A DNA stretch of 37,050 nt from CAMLHP01 sp035759745 (GCA_035759745.1 DASTUF010000069.1:1-37050); one strand, 5' to 3'; shown: positions 6,166 through 15,734, counted from the stretch's first letter. Numbers and translations are program-made. The notes: generated by a model from the letters alone, not told the origin.

Positions 6166-7656
6166 ATGGCCAAGACCTTCAAGAACTTCATCGCCGGCGA
6201 GTGGGTCGAGCCCCGGAACGGCGCCTACTTCGAGAACCGCAATCCGGCCAACGAGTCGGACCTGATCGGCCGCTTTCCCGACTCGGGCCGAGCTGATCTC
6301 GAGGCCGCTGTGCGCAGCGCCAGGCGCGGGTTCGAACTGTGGCGACGCACGCCGGCGCCGGCGCGGGGCGATGTCCTTCGGCGGGTGGGTGACCTGCTGG
6401 TGGAGCGGAAGGAGAAGCTGGCCGATGCCATGACCCGCGAGATGGGCAAGGTGCTGGCGGAGACCCGGGGCGACGTACAGGAAGGAATTGATACCGCATT
6501 CTACGCCGCCACCGAGGGCAGGCGGCTCTTCGGGCACGTGGTCCCCAGCGAACTGGCCAACAAGTGGGCCATGACCTACCGGCGCCCCATCGGGGTCACC
6601 GGCCTCATCACCCCCTTCAACTTCCCGCTGGCGATTCCCACCTGGAAGATGTTCCCCGCGCTGCTCTGCGGGAACAGCGTCGTCATCAAGCCGTCGGAAG
6701 ACGTGCCCCACACGGTGCATCTGCTGGTCGAGATCCTGCTCGAGGCCGGGTTGCCGCCCGAGGTGGTGCAGCTGGTTCATGGCCGGGGCGAGAGCGTGGG
6801 CAGCGCGCTGGTGGAGCATCCTGACGTCCCGGTGATCTCGTTCACCGGCTCCACTGCCACCGGTGCAATCATCGGCGAGACCTGCGGCCGGATGCACAAG
6901 CGGCTCTCGCTGGAGATGGGCGGCAAGAATGCCATGATCGTGATGGACGACGCCGACCTCGACCTGGCACTCGACGGGATCCTCTGGGGCGCTTTTGGCA
7001 CCACAGGCCAGCGCTGCACCGCGACCAGCCGGCTGATCGTCCACCGGAAGGTCCACGACCGGTTCGTGGCCCGGGTGGCCGATGCGGCGGCGGCGCTGCG
7101 CCTGGGCGACGGTCGCCAGGACAAGACCGACGTGGGGCCGCTGATCCACGAGGAGGCCCGCCGCAAGGTGGAGCACTATATAGGCGTGGCCGAGGAGCAG
7201 GGGGCCGAGCTGGTGACGGGAGGCAAGCGCCCGGGCGGAAAGCGGCTGGGCGGTGGATACTTCTTCCAGCCGACCGTTTATACCGGTGTGAAGGCCGGCA
7301 GCCGGCTGGAGCAGGAGGAGATCTTCGGCCCGGTGCTGAGCGTGGTTCGCGTCGGGTCGTACGAGGAAGCGGCGAAGGTCAACAACGGGGTGAAGTACGG
7401 CTTGTCGAGCTCGATCTACACCTCCAATGTCAACACCGCGTTCCGTGCGCTCCAGGACCTGGACAACGGCATCACCTATGTCAACGCGCCGACCATCGGT
7501 GCCGAGGCGCACCTGCCGTTCGGCGGGGTCAAGGCCACCGGCAATGGCCACCGCGAGGGCGGCTGGGAAGTGTTCGAGTTCTATTCCGAGACCAAGGTCT
7601 GCTACGTCGACTTCTCGGGTGCGCTGCAGCGCGCACAGATCGACAATTACGATTGA
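6166..7656 (+). CDS. NAD(P)+-dependent aldehyde dehydrogenase
   Basis: The 496-residue protein is a full-length aldehyde dehydrogenase that oxidises an aldehyde to its acid. Asn152 (ITPFNFP), the general base Glu250 (LEMGGKN) and the catalytic thiol Cys284 (GQRCTA) are present. Near the C-terminus, FGGVKATGNGHREGG followed by a YVDFSGALQRAQID tail resembles the Bacillus YcbD type, whose members act on 2-oxoglutarate semialdehyde or related substrates. The substrate here cannot be read from the sequence. The next gene is the sigma factor, whose promoter overlaps this stop codon, so the two are probably separate units. Confidence 0.92.
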   Translation: MAKTFKNFIAGEWVEPRNGAYFENRNPANESDLIGRFPDSGRADLEAAVRSARRGFELWRRTPAPARGDVLRRVGDLLVERKEKLADAMTREMGKVLAETRGDVQEGIDTAFYAATEGRRLFGHVVPSELANKWAMTYRRPIGVTGLITPFNFPLAIPTWKMFPALLCGNSVVIKPSEDVPHTVHLLVEILLEAGLPPEVVQLVHGRGESVGSALVEHPDVPVISFTGSTATGAIIGETCGRMHKRLSLEMGGKNAMIVMDDADLDLALDGILWGAFGTTGQRCTATSRLIVHRKVHDRFVARVADAAAALRLGDGRQDKTDVGPLIHEEARRKVEHYIGVAEEQGAELVTGGKRPGGKRLGGGYFFQPTVYTGVKAGSRLEQEEIFGPVLSVVRVGSYEEAAKVNNGVKYGLSSSIYTSNVNTAFRALQDLDNGITYVNAPTIGAEAHLPFGGVKATGNGHREGGWEVFEFYSETKVCYVDFSGALQRAQIDNYD

Positions 7657-7680
7657 CAACGCTGCGGACGGCAGGATAAG
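7653..7680 (+). promoter_or_regulatory. rpoD: Sigma-70-type promoter of the sigma-factor gene
   Basis: TTGACA (7653-7658) is a perfect -35 that overlaps the aldehyde dehydrogenase stop codon. GATAAG (7675-7680) follows after 16 bases. The predicted start at about 7687 leaves a 35-base leader with GAGG nine bases before the ATG. Confidence 0.55.
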
Positions 7681-7721
7681 GTTCCGGCAGTTCGCCCCAC
7701 AGCGTCACGAGGTTTCATTGC

Positions 7722-8591
7722 ATGCGGCCCATGCAGGTCGGCGGCGGTAAGCGCGGCCCTTCGCTCGACGACAGTTCGCTCGATCAGTACCTGCGTGAGA
7801 TCAGCCGCTACCCGCTGATCAAGCAGGAGGAAGAGGTGCGCCTCGCCCAGTGCATCCGCACCGGCGACGAGGAAGCGCTCGACAAGCTGGTCCGCAGCAA
7901 CCTCCGCTTCGTGGTGTCGGTCGCCAAGAAGTACCAGAACCAGGGGGTCTCGCTTTCCGACCTGATCAACGAGGGCAACCTCGGCCTGATCCGGGCGGCC
8001 CACAAGTTCGACGAGACCAAGGGCATCAAGTTCATTTCCTATGCGGTATGGTGGATCCGGCAGGCCATTCTCCAGGCCCTGGCGGAGCAGAGCCGCATCG
8101 TCCGGGTGCCGCTCAACCGGGCCGGCACCCTCCACCGGATCGGGCGCCGCTCCTCGGCGCTGGTCCAGGAACTGGGCCGGGAACCCACCGCCTCCGAGAT
8201 CGCCGAGGGGATGGACATCTCGATGGAGGAAGTCGAGAAGACCCTCTCGATCTCCCAAACCCACCTCTCGCTCGACGCGCCCCTCACTCCCGGCGAGGAC
8301 AACCGGCTACTCGACTACCTCCCGGACACCCAGAATCCCGGGCCCGATTCAGAAACCTTCGAGCACGCCCTCACCGAGTCGATCGAGGAAGTGCTGTCCA
8401 CCCTCAAGGAGCGCGAGGCCAAGATCCTGCGCCTCTACTTCGGGCTGGACGGCCCCGAGCCCATGACGCTCGAGGAAATCGGGAGCCTGCTGGGCATCAC
8501 CCGGGAACGGGTGCGCCAGATCAAGGAAAAGGCGCTGTCGCGCCTCCGGCACGTGAGCCGGGCGCGGGCGCTGGAAAGCTTTCTCGCCTGA
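7722..8591 (+). CDS. rpoD: RNA polymerase sigma factor, RpoD/SigA family (short form)
   Basis: This is a group 1/2 sigma-70 factor that directs core RNA polymerase to promoters. The 289 residues cover region 1.2 (SSLDQYLREISRYPLIKQEEE), region 2 (FVVSVAKKYQNQG, LSDLINEGNLGLIRA, KFISYAVWWIRQAI), region 3 (LGREPTASEIAEG) and region 4.2 (TLEEIGSLLGITRERVRQIKEKA). Region 1.1 and the large non-conserved insert of proteobacterial RpoD are absent, as in the compact primary sigma factors of several phyla. Whether it is the housekeeping factor or a close paralogue cannot be decided here. GAGG at 7709-7712 supports the ATG at 7722; an ATG nine bases later is an alternative. yajQ follows with a TGATG junction. 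Confidence 0.92.
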   Translation: MRPMQVGGGKRGPSLDDSSLDQYLREISRYPLIKQEEEVRLAQCIRTGDEEALDKLVRSNLRFVVSVAKKYQNQGVSLSDLINEGNLGLIRAAHKFDETKGIKFISYAVWWIRQAILQALAEQSRIVRVPLNRAGTLHRIGRRSSALVQELGREPTASEIAEGMDISMEEVEKTLSISQTHLSLDAPLTPGEDNRLLDYLPDTQNPGPDSETFEHALTESIEEVLSTLKEREAKILRLYFGLDGPEPMTLEEIGSLLGITRERVRQIKEKALSRLRHVSRARALESFLA

Positions 8592-9094
8592 TGGCCGCCG
8601 CCAGCTCCTTCGACATCTCCACCGGCGCGGATCTCCAGGAAGTCGACAACGCCGTCAATCAGGCGTCCAAGGAGATCTCCCAGCGCTACGACTTCAAGGG
8701 CACCCACTGCACCATCGAGTTCGACCGCGAGAAGGCGCTGATCAAGCTCGCGGCGGATGACGACTTCCGCATGGATGCGCTCCTCGACGTGCTCAAGGGC
8801 CGGCTGATCAAGCGGGGCGTCCCGATCAAGAACGTCAAGATCGGTGACCCGGAACCCGCGACCGGCCAGAGCGTGCGCCGCACGGTGACGCTCACCCAGG
8901 GCATCCCCGCCGACGTCGCGAAGAAGATCCAGCAGGCGGTGCGGCAGGGCGGCTACAAGAAGGTGCAAGCCAGCATCCAGGGAGACGAGCTCCGGGTCAC
9001 CAGCCCGTCGCGCGACGAGTTGCAGGCCGTGATGGCCGCGCTGCGGGCGGAGGACTTCGGCGTGGAGCTGAGCTTTGGCAACTACCGCGGTTGA
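8591..9094 (+). CDS. yajQ: YajQ/DUF520 family nucleotide-binding protein
   Basis: The 167-residue protein matches YajQ over its full length: SSFDISTGADLQEVDNAVNQ at the start, QRYDFKGT, the GVPIKNVKIGDPE segment and a C-terminal AEDFGVELSFGNYR. The family has two ferredoxin-like domains and binds nucleic acids or nucleotides; in Xanthomonas and Pseudomonas a homologue binds cyclic di-GMP. Its ATG shares a base with the sigma-factor stop, so both are made from one mRNA, and an HD-GYP protein lies 3 kb away. Function in this organism is not established. Confidence 0.93.
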   Translation: MAAASSFDISTGADLQEVDNAVNQASKEISQRYDFKGTHCTIEFDREKALIKLAADDDFRMDALLDVLKGRLIKRGVPIKNVKIGDPEPATGQSVRRTVTLTQGIPADVAKKIQQAVRQGGYKKVQASIQGDELRVTSPSRDELQAVMAALRAEDFGVELSFGNYRG

Positions 9095-10445
9095 TCGGCG
9101 GCGCCGGATCGGCGCCCTTCCAGTGGTGCTCGCCGTCGCATTCGTTTCCATCGCAAGCTGCATCCGGCCCGACAGCAGTTCGCCCGCACCAGAGAGCGAT
9201 CCGCTGGTCATCCGGACCCGACGCCCGGCCAGCGGCGCACCTCCGGCCACTCCACCAGACAACGCTCCCGCGCGCCCATCTGCCAGCGGCCAGCCGCTGC
9301 CAGCCCTGCCGGCCAGCTCGCCACCCATGGATGTCGGCCTGGTGGTCGACAGCGAATCGGCCACTATCGGCGGCGGCTCGGCCATCGACCTGGTCGCCGC
9401 TCCCGGCGGGTGGTCGATCCGGCTGGCCGCAGGCGCGCCGGCCCGGGTCACGGCGCGACGGAATGAAGTAGTCGTTGGCGGCTCACCCCGCGGCAACACC
9501 CTCGACATTCACAGCACCGGCCAGGGAAGCATCCGGGTCAACGGCAGGGACTATCGCGGTCGGGTGCGGATCAGCGCCGAGGGCGGCGAGCTGACCGTCG
9601 TCAACACGCTGACGCTGGACGAGTATCTGGTGGGTGTCGTCGCCGCCGAGCTGGGGCGTCGGCCGGTCAGCGACTGGGAGGCAGTCGCGGCCCAGGCCAT
9701 CGTGTCGCGCACCTACGCGCTCCGCAGCCGTGGCCGCTGGCGCGAGGAAGGGTTCGACGTGCGGGCGACCGTCTCTGATCAGGTCTACGGCGGTGTCGGG
9801 GCCGAGGATCCGGTGGCGTCCGAAGCCGTGGCGGCCACCGCCGGGCTCGCCATCACCTGGAATGGCAAGCCGATCGACGCATTCTTCTTCTCGACCTGCG
9901 GCGGTCACACCGAGCGCGGCACCGAAGTCTTCCGAGGCGCCGACGGCCCCTACCTCCGCGGTGGCTCCGACCTGGCACCCGACGGCACCGCCTACTGCAG
10001 CCTCTCGCCCCGCTACCGGTGGCGCGAGGAATTCACCGGCGACGCCTTGCGCCAGGCGTTGCGCCGGTATCTTCCGGCAGCGGTCGGCACACCGCCGGCG
10101 CGGGTCACTCGCATTCGCGATGTAGCTATCACTTCGCGCACGGAGTCGGGGCGGGCGCGCACGCTGGCGGTGGCGCTGCCCGGCAGCACGGTGGACGTGC
10201 CCAGCAACCAGATCCGTTCGGTGCTGCGGCCCGCGTCCGGTGAGATTCTGCGCAGCACCCTGATCCAGCTGGGCGTGCGGCGCGACGGCGACGAAGTGAC
10301 CCATCTGGTGGTAGAGGGCTCGGGCAACGGCCACGGCGTGGGATTCTGCCAGTGGGGCGCGATGGGCCGAGCCAGGGCGGGGCAGAGCTACGCGGAAATC
10401 ATCGAGGCGTACTATCCAGGCACCCGCATCGAGCGGGTCTACTGA
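9075..10445 (+). CDS. SpoIID/LytB-domain lipoprotein
   Basis: SpoIID-type enzymes are lytic transglycosylases that act on peptidoglycan; in non-sporulating bacteria they serve division or wall remodelling. Starting at TTG 9075, with GGAG seven bases upstream, the 456-residue protein has a lipoprotein signal: an Arg-rich N-terminus, a hydrophobic stretch and the lipobox IASC with Cys29. A Pro/Ser linker follows to about residue 85. The SpoIID domain contains LTLDEYLVGVVAAELG with the likely catalytic Glu192, EAVAAQAIVSRTYAL, and a late GHGVGFCQWGAMGRARAG motif. It overlaps yajQ by 20 bases. Later start codons would remove the signal sequence. Confidence 0.88.
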   Translation: MATTAVDRRRRIGALPVVLAVAFVSIASCIRPDSSSPAPESDPLVIRTRRPASGAPPATPPDNAPARPSASGQPLPALPASSPPMDVGLVVDSESATIGGGSAIDLVAAPGGWSIRLAAGAPARVTARRNEVVVGGSPRGNTLDIHSTGQGSIRVNGRDYRGRVRISAEGGELTVVNTLTLDEYLVGVVAAELGRRPVSDWEAVAAQAIVSRTYALRSRGRWREEGFDVRATVSDQVYGGVGAEDPVASEAVAATAGLAITWNGKPIDAFFFSTCGGHTERGTEVFRGADGPYLRGGSDLAPDGTAYCSLSPRYRWREEFTGDALRQALRRYLPAAVGTPPARVTRIRDVAITSRTESGRARTLAVALPGSTVDVPSNQIRSVLRPASGEILRSTLIQLGVRRDGDEVTHLVVEGSGNGHGVGFCQWGAMGRARAGQSYAEIIEAYYPGTRIERVY

Positions 10446-10459
10446 GGCGAGGAGGGCAC

Positions 10460-11476
10460 GTGAGCGATCCGCTGCGGGTAGGCATCGTCGGCGGTGGTGC
10501 CATCGTCCAGGTGGCGCACCTTCCCACGCTGCGCAAGATCAAGGATGTGGAAGTCGCGGCCATCTGTGACACCGACATGCCCAAGGCGCGCGCCATCGCC
10601 GACCGGTTCGGAGTCGCCAACGCGTTCGACGACATGGCGGAAATGCTGGGCTACGAAGCGCTCGATGCCGTTGTGGTGTGCACGCCCAATCATCTCCACG
10701 AATCCCACATCCTCGCCGGCCTTGGCGCCGGACTCCACGTGCTGGTGGAGAAGCCGCTGGCCACCGACCTCAAGAGCGTGGAGAAGATCGTCAAGGCGGC
10801 GGGCAAGGCGGAGGGCGTGCTGATGGTGGGGATGAACCACCGCTACCGGCCCGACGCCCAGGCGGTGCGCAGCTTCGTGCAGAGTGGCGAGCTGGGCGAC
10901 ATCGCCAGCGTGCGTGGCAGCTGGCATGTATTCCGGCCGGGCCGGGCGCAGCTGGGCTGGCGGCAGAAGCCCGAGCTGTCGGGCGGCGGTGCGATTCTCG
11001 ACCTGGGTGTGTCGGTGCTGGACCTCGCCTTCTGGCTGGCGGGCAACCCGAAGCCGGCGCGGGTGAGCGCGTCGCTCGACTTCGGAGGCGGGAGCAACAA
11101 GGTGGAGCAGTCAGGCAGCGCGTTCGTGGTGTGCGAGAACGGCTGCTCGATTTTCGTGGACGTGACCTGGCGCCATGTCGGGGCCGGTGAGCGGTTCGGC
11201 GTAGGGGTGCGGGGCTCGAAGGGCACGGCGGCGATCAGCCCGCTCACGGTGTGGAAGGACCTCAACGGCGTGGCGTCGGATGTCTCGCCCACCGGGGCGG
11301 TAGGGCGGGAGAACCCGTTTACTGTGTCGTACCGCGCCGAGTGGGCTCATTTCCTGGCGGTGGTACGGGGCCAGACGCCGGCGCCGTCGCTGGAGGAGCA
11401 CCTGACGCTGCACCGGGTGCTGGACGCGATCTACGAGTCGGCCAGCAAGGGGAAGGATGTGGCGGTGGCGGGGTAG
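10460..11476 (+). CDS. Gfo/Idh/MocA family oxidoreductase
   Basis: This 338-residue NAD(P)-dependent dehydrogenase has the Rossmann motif GIVGGGAIVQVAHLP near residue 8, the CTPNHLH strand-turn and the family EKP motif at residues 97-99 (HVLVEKPLA). The C-terminal alpha/beta domain contains GGGAILDLGVSVLDLAFWLAG. Members oxidise sugars, inositols or related alcohols; the substrate cannot be told. The GTG start at 10460 has GGAGGG just upstream; an earlier in-frame start would lie inside the SpoIID gene. It is the last gene of the run that begins with the sigma factor. Confidence 0.88.
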   Translation: MSDPLRVGIVGGGAIVQVAHLPTLRKIKDVEVAAICDTDMPKARAIADRFGVANAFDDMAEMLGYEALDAVVVCTPNHLHESHILAGLGAGLHVLVEKPLATDLKSVEKIVKAAGKAEGVLMVGMNHRYRPDAQAVRSFVQSGELGDIASVRGSWHVFRPGRAQLGWRQKPELSGGGAILDLGVSVLDLAFWLAGNPKPARVSASLDFGGGSNKVEQSGSAFVVCENGCSIFVDVTWRHVGAGERFGVGVRGSKGTAAISPLTVWKDLNGVASDVSPTGAVGRENPFTVSYRAEWAHFLAVVRGQTPAPSLEEHLTLHRVLDAIYESASKGKDVAVAG

Positions 11477-11490
11477 GGGGCTTTAGCCCC
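11477..11490 (+). terminator. Hairpin directly after the oxidoreductase gene
   Basis: GGGGC-TTTA-GCCCC starts on the base after the stop codon. There is no T-run, so termination is only possible. The remaining gap to 11686 is lower in GC and shows no gene, repeat or clear signal. Confidence 0.35.
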
Positions 11491-11686
11491 GGCCGCAGCG
11501 CGCAATCGATCGGCGGCATCGATGTTCCAATCTACATCCACTCACTCCTCCAGCTCCTAATCCGCATGGTCGTCGCTTGCCGCGTTGGAGGTCGCGGGCG
11601 AATCAAGGAGCGAGCTGAAAACCGTACAGCCCACTTCGGAATGGACCGAGTGTGATCCGAACCCACGCAAACAATCGGTCGAGCGG

Positions 11687-11977
11687 TCACGACGATCCCG
11701 GCGGTGTGCGATGTCGCCGCCGCCGGATGTAGGCTGCCACGTCGCTGGCTATCCCGAAGACCACCGCGGCCATGCCGGCTGCACCGAGCCAGCTGAACGC
11801 AGCACCCGCGGGATCAAGTCCCAGCGCCGCGACGCCGAACACAATCAACGTACTCGAGAGTACCCGGCGACGCGCTTCCTCAGCGTGCGGGTTCCGCCAC
11901 AATTCTCGCAGATACGAGGCTGAGTGCAGTGTGTAACCAGCAAGCAGCGCGATGACGACTAATTTTCCGCCTGACAC
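11687..11977 (-). CDS. Small two-segment membrane protein, unknown
   Basis: I do not recognise it. With the GTG at 11977, which has GCGAGG seven bases upstream, the protein has 96 residues: a hydrophobic helix LVVIALLAGYTL near the start, a charged loop (RELWRNPHAEEARRR), one long or two short hydrophobic segments between about residues 45 and 85, and a basic tail YIRRRRHR. An upstream start at 12052 is open but adds a non-hydrophobic leader. It follows the HD-GYP gene on the same strand with a 131-base gap. Base composition is slightly lower in GC than its neighbours. Confidence 0.5.
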   Translation of the reverse strand: MSGGKLVVIALLAGYTLHSASYLRELWRNPHAEEARRRVLSSTLIVFGVAALGLDPAGAAFSWLGAAGMAAVVFGIASDVAAYIRRRRHRTPPGSS

Positions 11978-12050
11978 AGACTTGCCTCGCTTGTACTGTA
12001 GATTTGGGGACGAGGCGCGACGTGAGCTTGGAATGGCATTCAACGCTCGC

Positions 12051-12093
12051 ATCGCCGAAGGCGACGCTCGCCGAGCAGCAGCATCAGCCGCGA
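12051..12093. repeat. Copy A of a 43-base dispersed repeat
   Basis: This stretch matches 36828-36870 at 38 of 43 positions, including a 20-base identical core beginning GGCGACGCTCGCC. It holds only the right arm of the palindrome seen at the other copy. It lies 16 bases beyond the HD-GYP stop. Confidence 0.6.
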
Positions 12094-12108
12094 CGACAGG
12101 AGACTCGC

Positions 12109-14103
12109 CTAATGGCCGGGAACCACCCTCCCACCCGTCCTGTGTATCCCCGCCTCCACGAACAGTTCGAACAGATCCGCATCCAGCCGTCCCTGCTTCA
12201 CGTCGTCACCGAGCACATCCAGCGCCCGCGCCACCGGGACCGCCTTCTTGTAGGGGCGGTCCGCTGCGGTGAGCGCATCGAAGATGTCGGCGATGGTCAT
12301 CATCCGGGTCTGGATGGGAATCTCGGCGCCGACCAGTCCGCGGGGATATCCGCTGCCATCCAGCTTCTCGTGATGCCCGTGCGCGATGTTGGGTACACCC
12401 ATCAGGTCGCTGGTCCAGGGGATGTTGCGCAGAAAGTCAAAGGTGTGCGTCACATGCCGCCGCATTTCCACCCACTCATCGTCATCCAGGGACCCCTGAC
12501 GCACCGCCAGTGACTGAAGTTCGTCGACCGTCAGGAACGGCAGAGGCTGCCCCTCCGGTCCGATGTAGCTTGCGCGCTCGAACTCGTCCAGCCCCGGCTC
12601 GTCCGGCGACGGGAGCACGGTGGGCTCGTTGGCCCGGTGCACCGCCCGGATGAATCGCTCGAGCCGGGTGCGCTCCCGCGTGAGCCGGTCCTTGAGCGTG
12701 GCGAGGTACGCGTCATACCCGTCGCGCCCGTTGCGCTCCAGCCACTCGGCCCGCTCCCGCTCGTAACGAAGCTCGGCCGATCGCATCAGGAACATGTGCC
12801 GCTGCTCCACCTGCAGCAGCGCCGCGGGGTGCAGCTTCTTCGCCTTCACCAGCACCTTCTCGCGCACACCCACCTTGCCGAAGTCGTGCAGCAGCCCGGC
12901 ATAGCGCAGCTCACGCATCTGGTCCCGCGAAAACCGGATCGGCGCGAACGGCCCGCGCTCCACCCGGTCCACCACGTCGGCCAGGTCGCAGGTCATGGTG
13001 GCCACCCGCTCGGAATGCCCCGACGTGGCCGGGTCCCGGTGCTCGATCGCGGTCACCGATGCCTTCACGAACCCCTCAAACAGTCGCTCGATCGACTGGT
13101 GCAACTGGGCATTCTCGAGCGACACCGCCGCCTGGCCCGCCAGCGCGCGCGCCATCGCCACCGTCCGTTCGTCGAACGGCTCGGCCCGCTGCTCGATGTC
13201 GTCCCGGTCGCGGAACCCGTCGCATCCCTCCGGCTTTCGGTTGACCAGCTGCAGCACCCCGATGGTTTCGCCCGAATGATTCGGCATCGGAATCACCAGC
13301 ACCGAACGGGTCCGGTAGCCGGAGCGGTCGTCGAAGGAGCGGTTGAATTGATAGGGGGCGTCAGCCTGCAGCTGGTACACGTCGTCCACCACCAGTGGCC
13401 GGCCGCTCCTGGCCGAGTGGCCCGCCAGGGAGCTGTCATCCATGGGGATGGTGAAGCGCTCCAGCCGCAGGTCGGGTCGGCTCTCGGTGCGGCTTACCCG
13501 AAACGAAAGCCGGCGGGCGCCGCTGTCATCCTGCTCAACCAGGTAGAGGCTGGCGCCATCCGCCCGCGTCACCTTGAGCGCGTGGGAGATGATGAGGTCC
13601 AGCAGCGCGTCGTGGTCGCGCTGGGTCAGGAGCCGGATGCCGATAGCGGTCAGGTCGGTGACTTCGCTCGACCGGTGAAACGTCTCGCTGCGGGCATCCC
13701 TGGCCGTCAGCCGGGCCGCCGACTCCCGCAGGGCGGCCCGGAGCGCGATGAGCAGCCGCCTGGGTCCAACCGGCGGAGCAAGGTAGGCGCTCAACAGCGA
13801 CTCGGGGACATTCTCCGGTACGTCGTCCGCTCCGGGGACACCCAGCATGATGGCGGTGGCACCGGAGTGCACCAGTGGGGCGAGCTGCTCGGCACCGGGC
13901 ATCCCCGGCTGGCTCTGGTCCAGCACCAGCACGGTCGGCCGGGTGATCGGCGGAAGCAACGCGGTATCGCCGAGCGGCGCCACTTCGATCTGCTCTCGTG
14001 CCAGTACACCGGCCACTGGCGGATCGGGTCGCCAGTCGCCAGCACAAAGGAGCAGCAGTTGGGGCGCGGACCCGGCGGAATCGCCGGACAGCGCAGCGGT
14101 CAT
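12109..14103 (-). CDS. Pseudo-receiver/GAF/HD-GYP signalling protein
   Basis: HD-GYP domains hydrolyse cyclic di-GMP or related cyclic dinucleotides. The 664-residue protein has an N-terminal receiver-like region (about 12-125) that keeps an acceptor-like Asp62 but lacks the conserved Lys (YLAPP), then a GAF domain (about 150-325), then an HD-GYP domain. All key motifs are intact: GHSERV (362-367), LLHDFGKVGV with His406-Asp407, HGHHEKLDGSGYP (575-587), and ADIFDALTAADRPYKK (605-620). A stretch of about 115 residues (425-540), rich in Arg and Glu and probably coiled-coil, separates the HD motif from the EWVEMRRHV helix where families normally have a short loop. It overlaps the CsgG-like gene by ATGA. 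Confidence 0.92.
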   Translation of the reverse strand: MTAALSGDSAGSAPQLLLLCAGDWRPDPPVAGVLAREQIEVAPLGDTALLPPITRPTVLVLDQSQPGMPGAEQLAPLVHSGATAIMLGVPGADDVPENVPESLLSAYLAPPVGPRRLLIALRAALRESAARLTARDARSETFHRSSEVTDLTAIGIRLLTQRDHDALLDLIISHALKVTRADGASLYLVEQDDSGARRLSFRVSRTESRPDLRLERFTIPMDDSSLAGHSARSGRPLVVDDVYQLQADAPYQFNRSFDDRSGYRTRSVLVIPMPNHSGETIGVLQLVNRKPEGCDGFRDRDDIEQRAEPFDERTVAMARALAGQAAVSLENAQLHQSIERLFEGFVKASVTAIEHRDPATSGHSERVATMTCDLADVVDRVERGPFAPIRFSRDQMRELRYAGLLHDFGKVGVREKVLVKAKKLHPAALLQVEQRHMFLMRSAELRYERERAEWLERNGRDGYDAYLATLKDRLTRERTRLERFIRAVHRANEPTVLPSPDEPGLDEFERASYIGPEGQPLPFLTVDELQSLAVRQGSLDDDEWVEMRRHVTHTFDFLRNIPWTSDLMGVPNIAHGHHEKLDGSGYPRGLVGAEIPIQTRMMTIADIFDALTAADRPYKKAVPVARALDVLGDDVKQGRLDADLFELFVEAGIHRTGGRVVPGH

Positions 14104-14777
14104 GGAGTTCCGAGTCTCTGCAGCCCGTTGCGGGCCTCGGTGTAGTCGGGGGCAAGGTCGAGCGCCTGCTGGTAGAACGTCCTGGCCTGGTCGGCCTCGT
14201 TCCTGGACTCGTGCATCAGTCCGCGGCCGTACAGCGTGAGCGCCTCGGTGGGGAGAGCACGGGAGGGGCCCGCGGGCAGTTCCGAGAGCTTGGTGCCGGC
14301 CACCAGGCTGGCGGCGACCGAGCGGATCATGTCGTACAGCTGGCGCCGGTCGCGAAGTTCCGGCGCCGGGCCCGCCACCTTGAGGATGTCACCGGTCTCG
14401 GCGTCGATCAGGCGGGCATCGATCCGAAACCGGCCGTAGTGGTCGATGAACGCGCCGGTGATGACGTAGCGTGCGCCCAGCTGCTTCCCCAGCCGCGCCG
14501 CGGTGGTGGCATCCACGCTACCGCGCGCGGCGAGATCCAGGCCGCGCAACGCCTCGGTCGCCGCCGAGCCCTCGGCCAGCCGGAGGTCGGGATGGCGGGC
14601 GAGTTCACTGGCCACCATCGCCGGAATGGCAAGCTGGAGTGCCTCGAAGTTCTCGCGGTCCTGACCGAATGAACCACCGTTGGCGAACGGCAGGACAAGA
14701 ACCGAGGATTCCTGCGCGACTGCACCCCCGGCAACCAGGAGCGAGAGGGAGCCTGCCAGCAGCAGCGATCGCAGCAT
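14100..14777 (-). CDS. CsgG/TolB-N-like periplasmic protein with TPR
   Basis: The 225-residue protein has a Sec signal peptide (residues 1-21, cut after GGAVAQ or just before it). Next comes a domain of the kind found in CsgG, FlgO and TolB N-termini: SVLVLPFANGG, a conserved LGARYVITGAF strand and RIDARLIDAETGDIL. The last 45 residues form one to one and a half TPR units (ALTLYGRGLMHESRNEADQARTFYQQALDLAP). No lipobox is visible, so it is soluble and periplasmic. AAGGAG lies five bases from the ATG. It sits between the MBL-fold gene (18-base gap) and HD-GYP (4-base overlap). Its role is unknown; periplasmic scaffolding or glycan/fibre export is a guess. Confidence 0.8.
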   Translation of the reverse strand: MLRSLLLAGSLSLLVAGGAVAQESSVLVLPFANGGSFGQDRENFEALQLAIPAMVASELARHPDLRLAEGSAATEALRGLDLAARGSVDATTAARLGKQLGARYVITGAFIDHYGRFRIDARLIDAETGDILKVAGPAPELRDRRQLYDMIRSVAASLVAGTKLSELPAGPSRALPTEALTLYGRGLMHESRNEADQARTFYQQALDLAPDYTEARNGLQRLGTP

Positions 14778-14795
14778 GATGACTCCTTGCCGGAA

Positions 14796-15662
<867 letters not shown>

Positions 15663-15734
15663 CCGGACCGGCGCCGCAGGTGGGGAAGCATGCACCAACT
15701 TCGCGCCGGACCCTGCCAGCGCTCCACGGCCCCG

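Noticed and set aside
7850..9094. 414-residue fusion of an upstream domain to YajQ
   Set aside because: The upstream part is the sigma-factor gene in another frame; YajQ has a clean TGATG start at 8591.
11477..11490. Strong Rho-independent terminator
   Set aside because: The stem is only five base pairs and no T-run follows, so only a weak call is kept.
11251..11655. Plus-strand reading frame after the oxidoreductase gene
   Set aside because: It mostly overlaps the oxidoreductase in another frame and the remainder is non-coding in appearance.
12637..14145. 502-residue plus-strand protein opposite the HD-GYP gene
   Set aside because: No domain or signal is recognisable, and the opposite strand encodes intact GAF and HD-GYP motifs.
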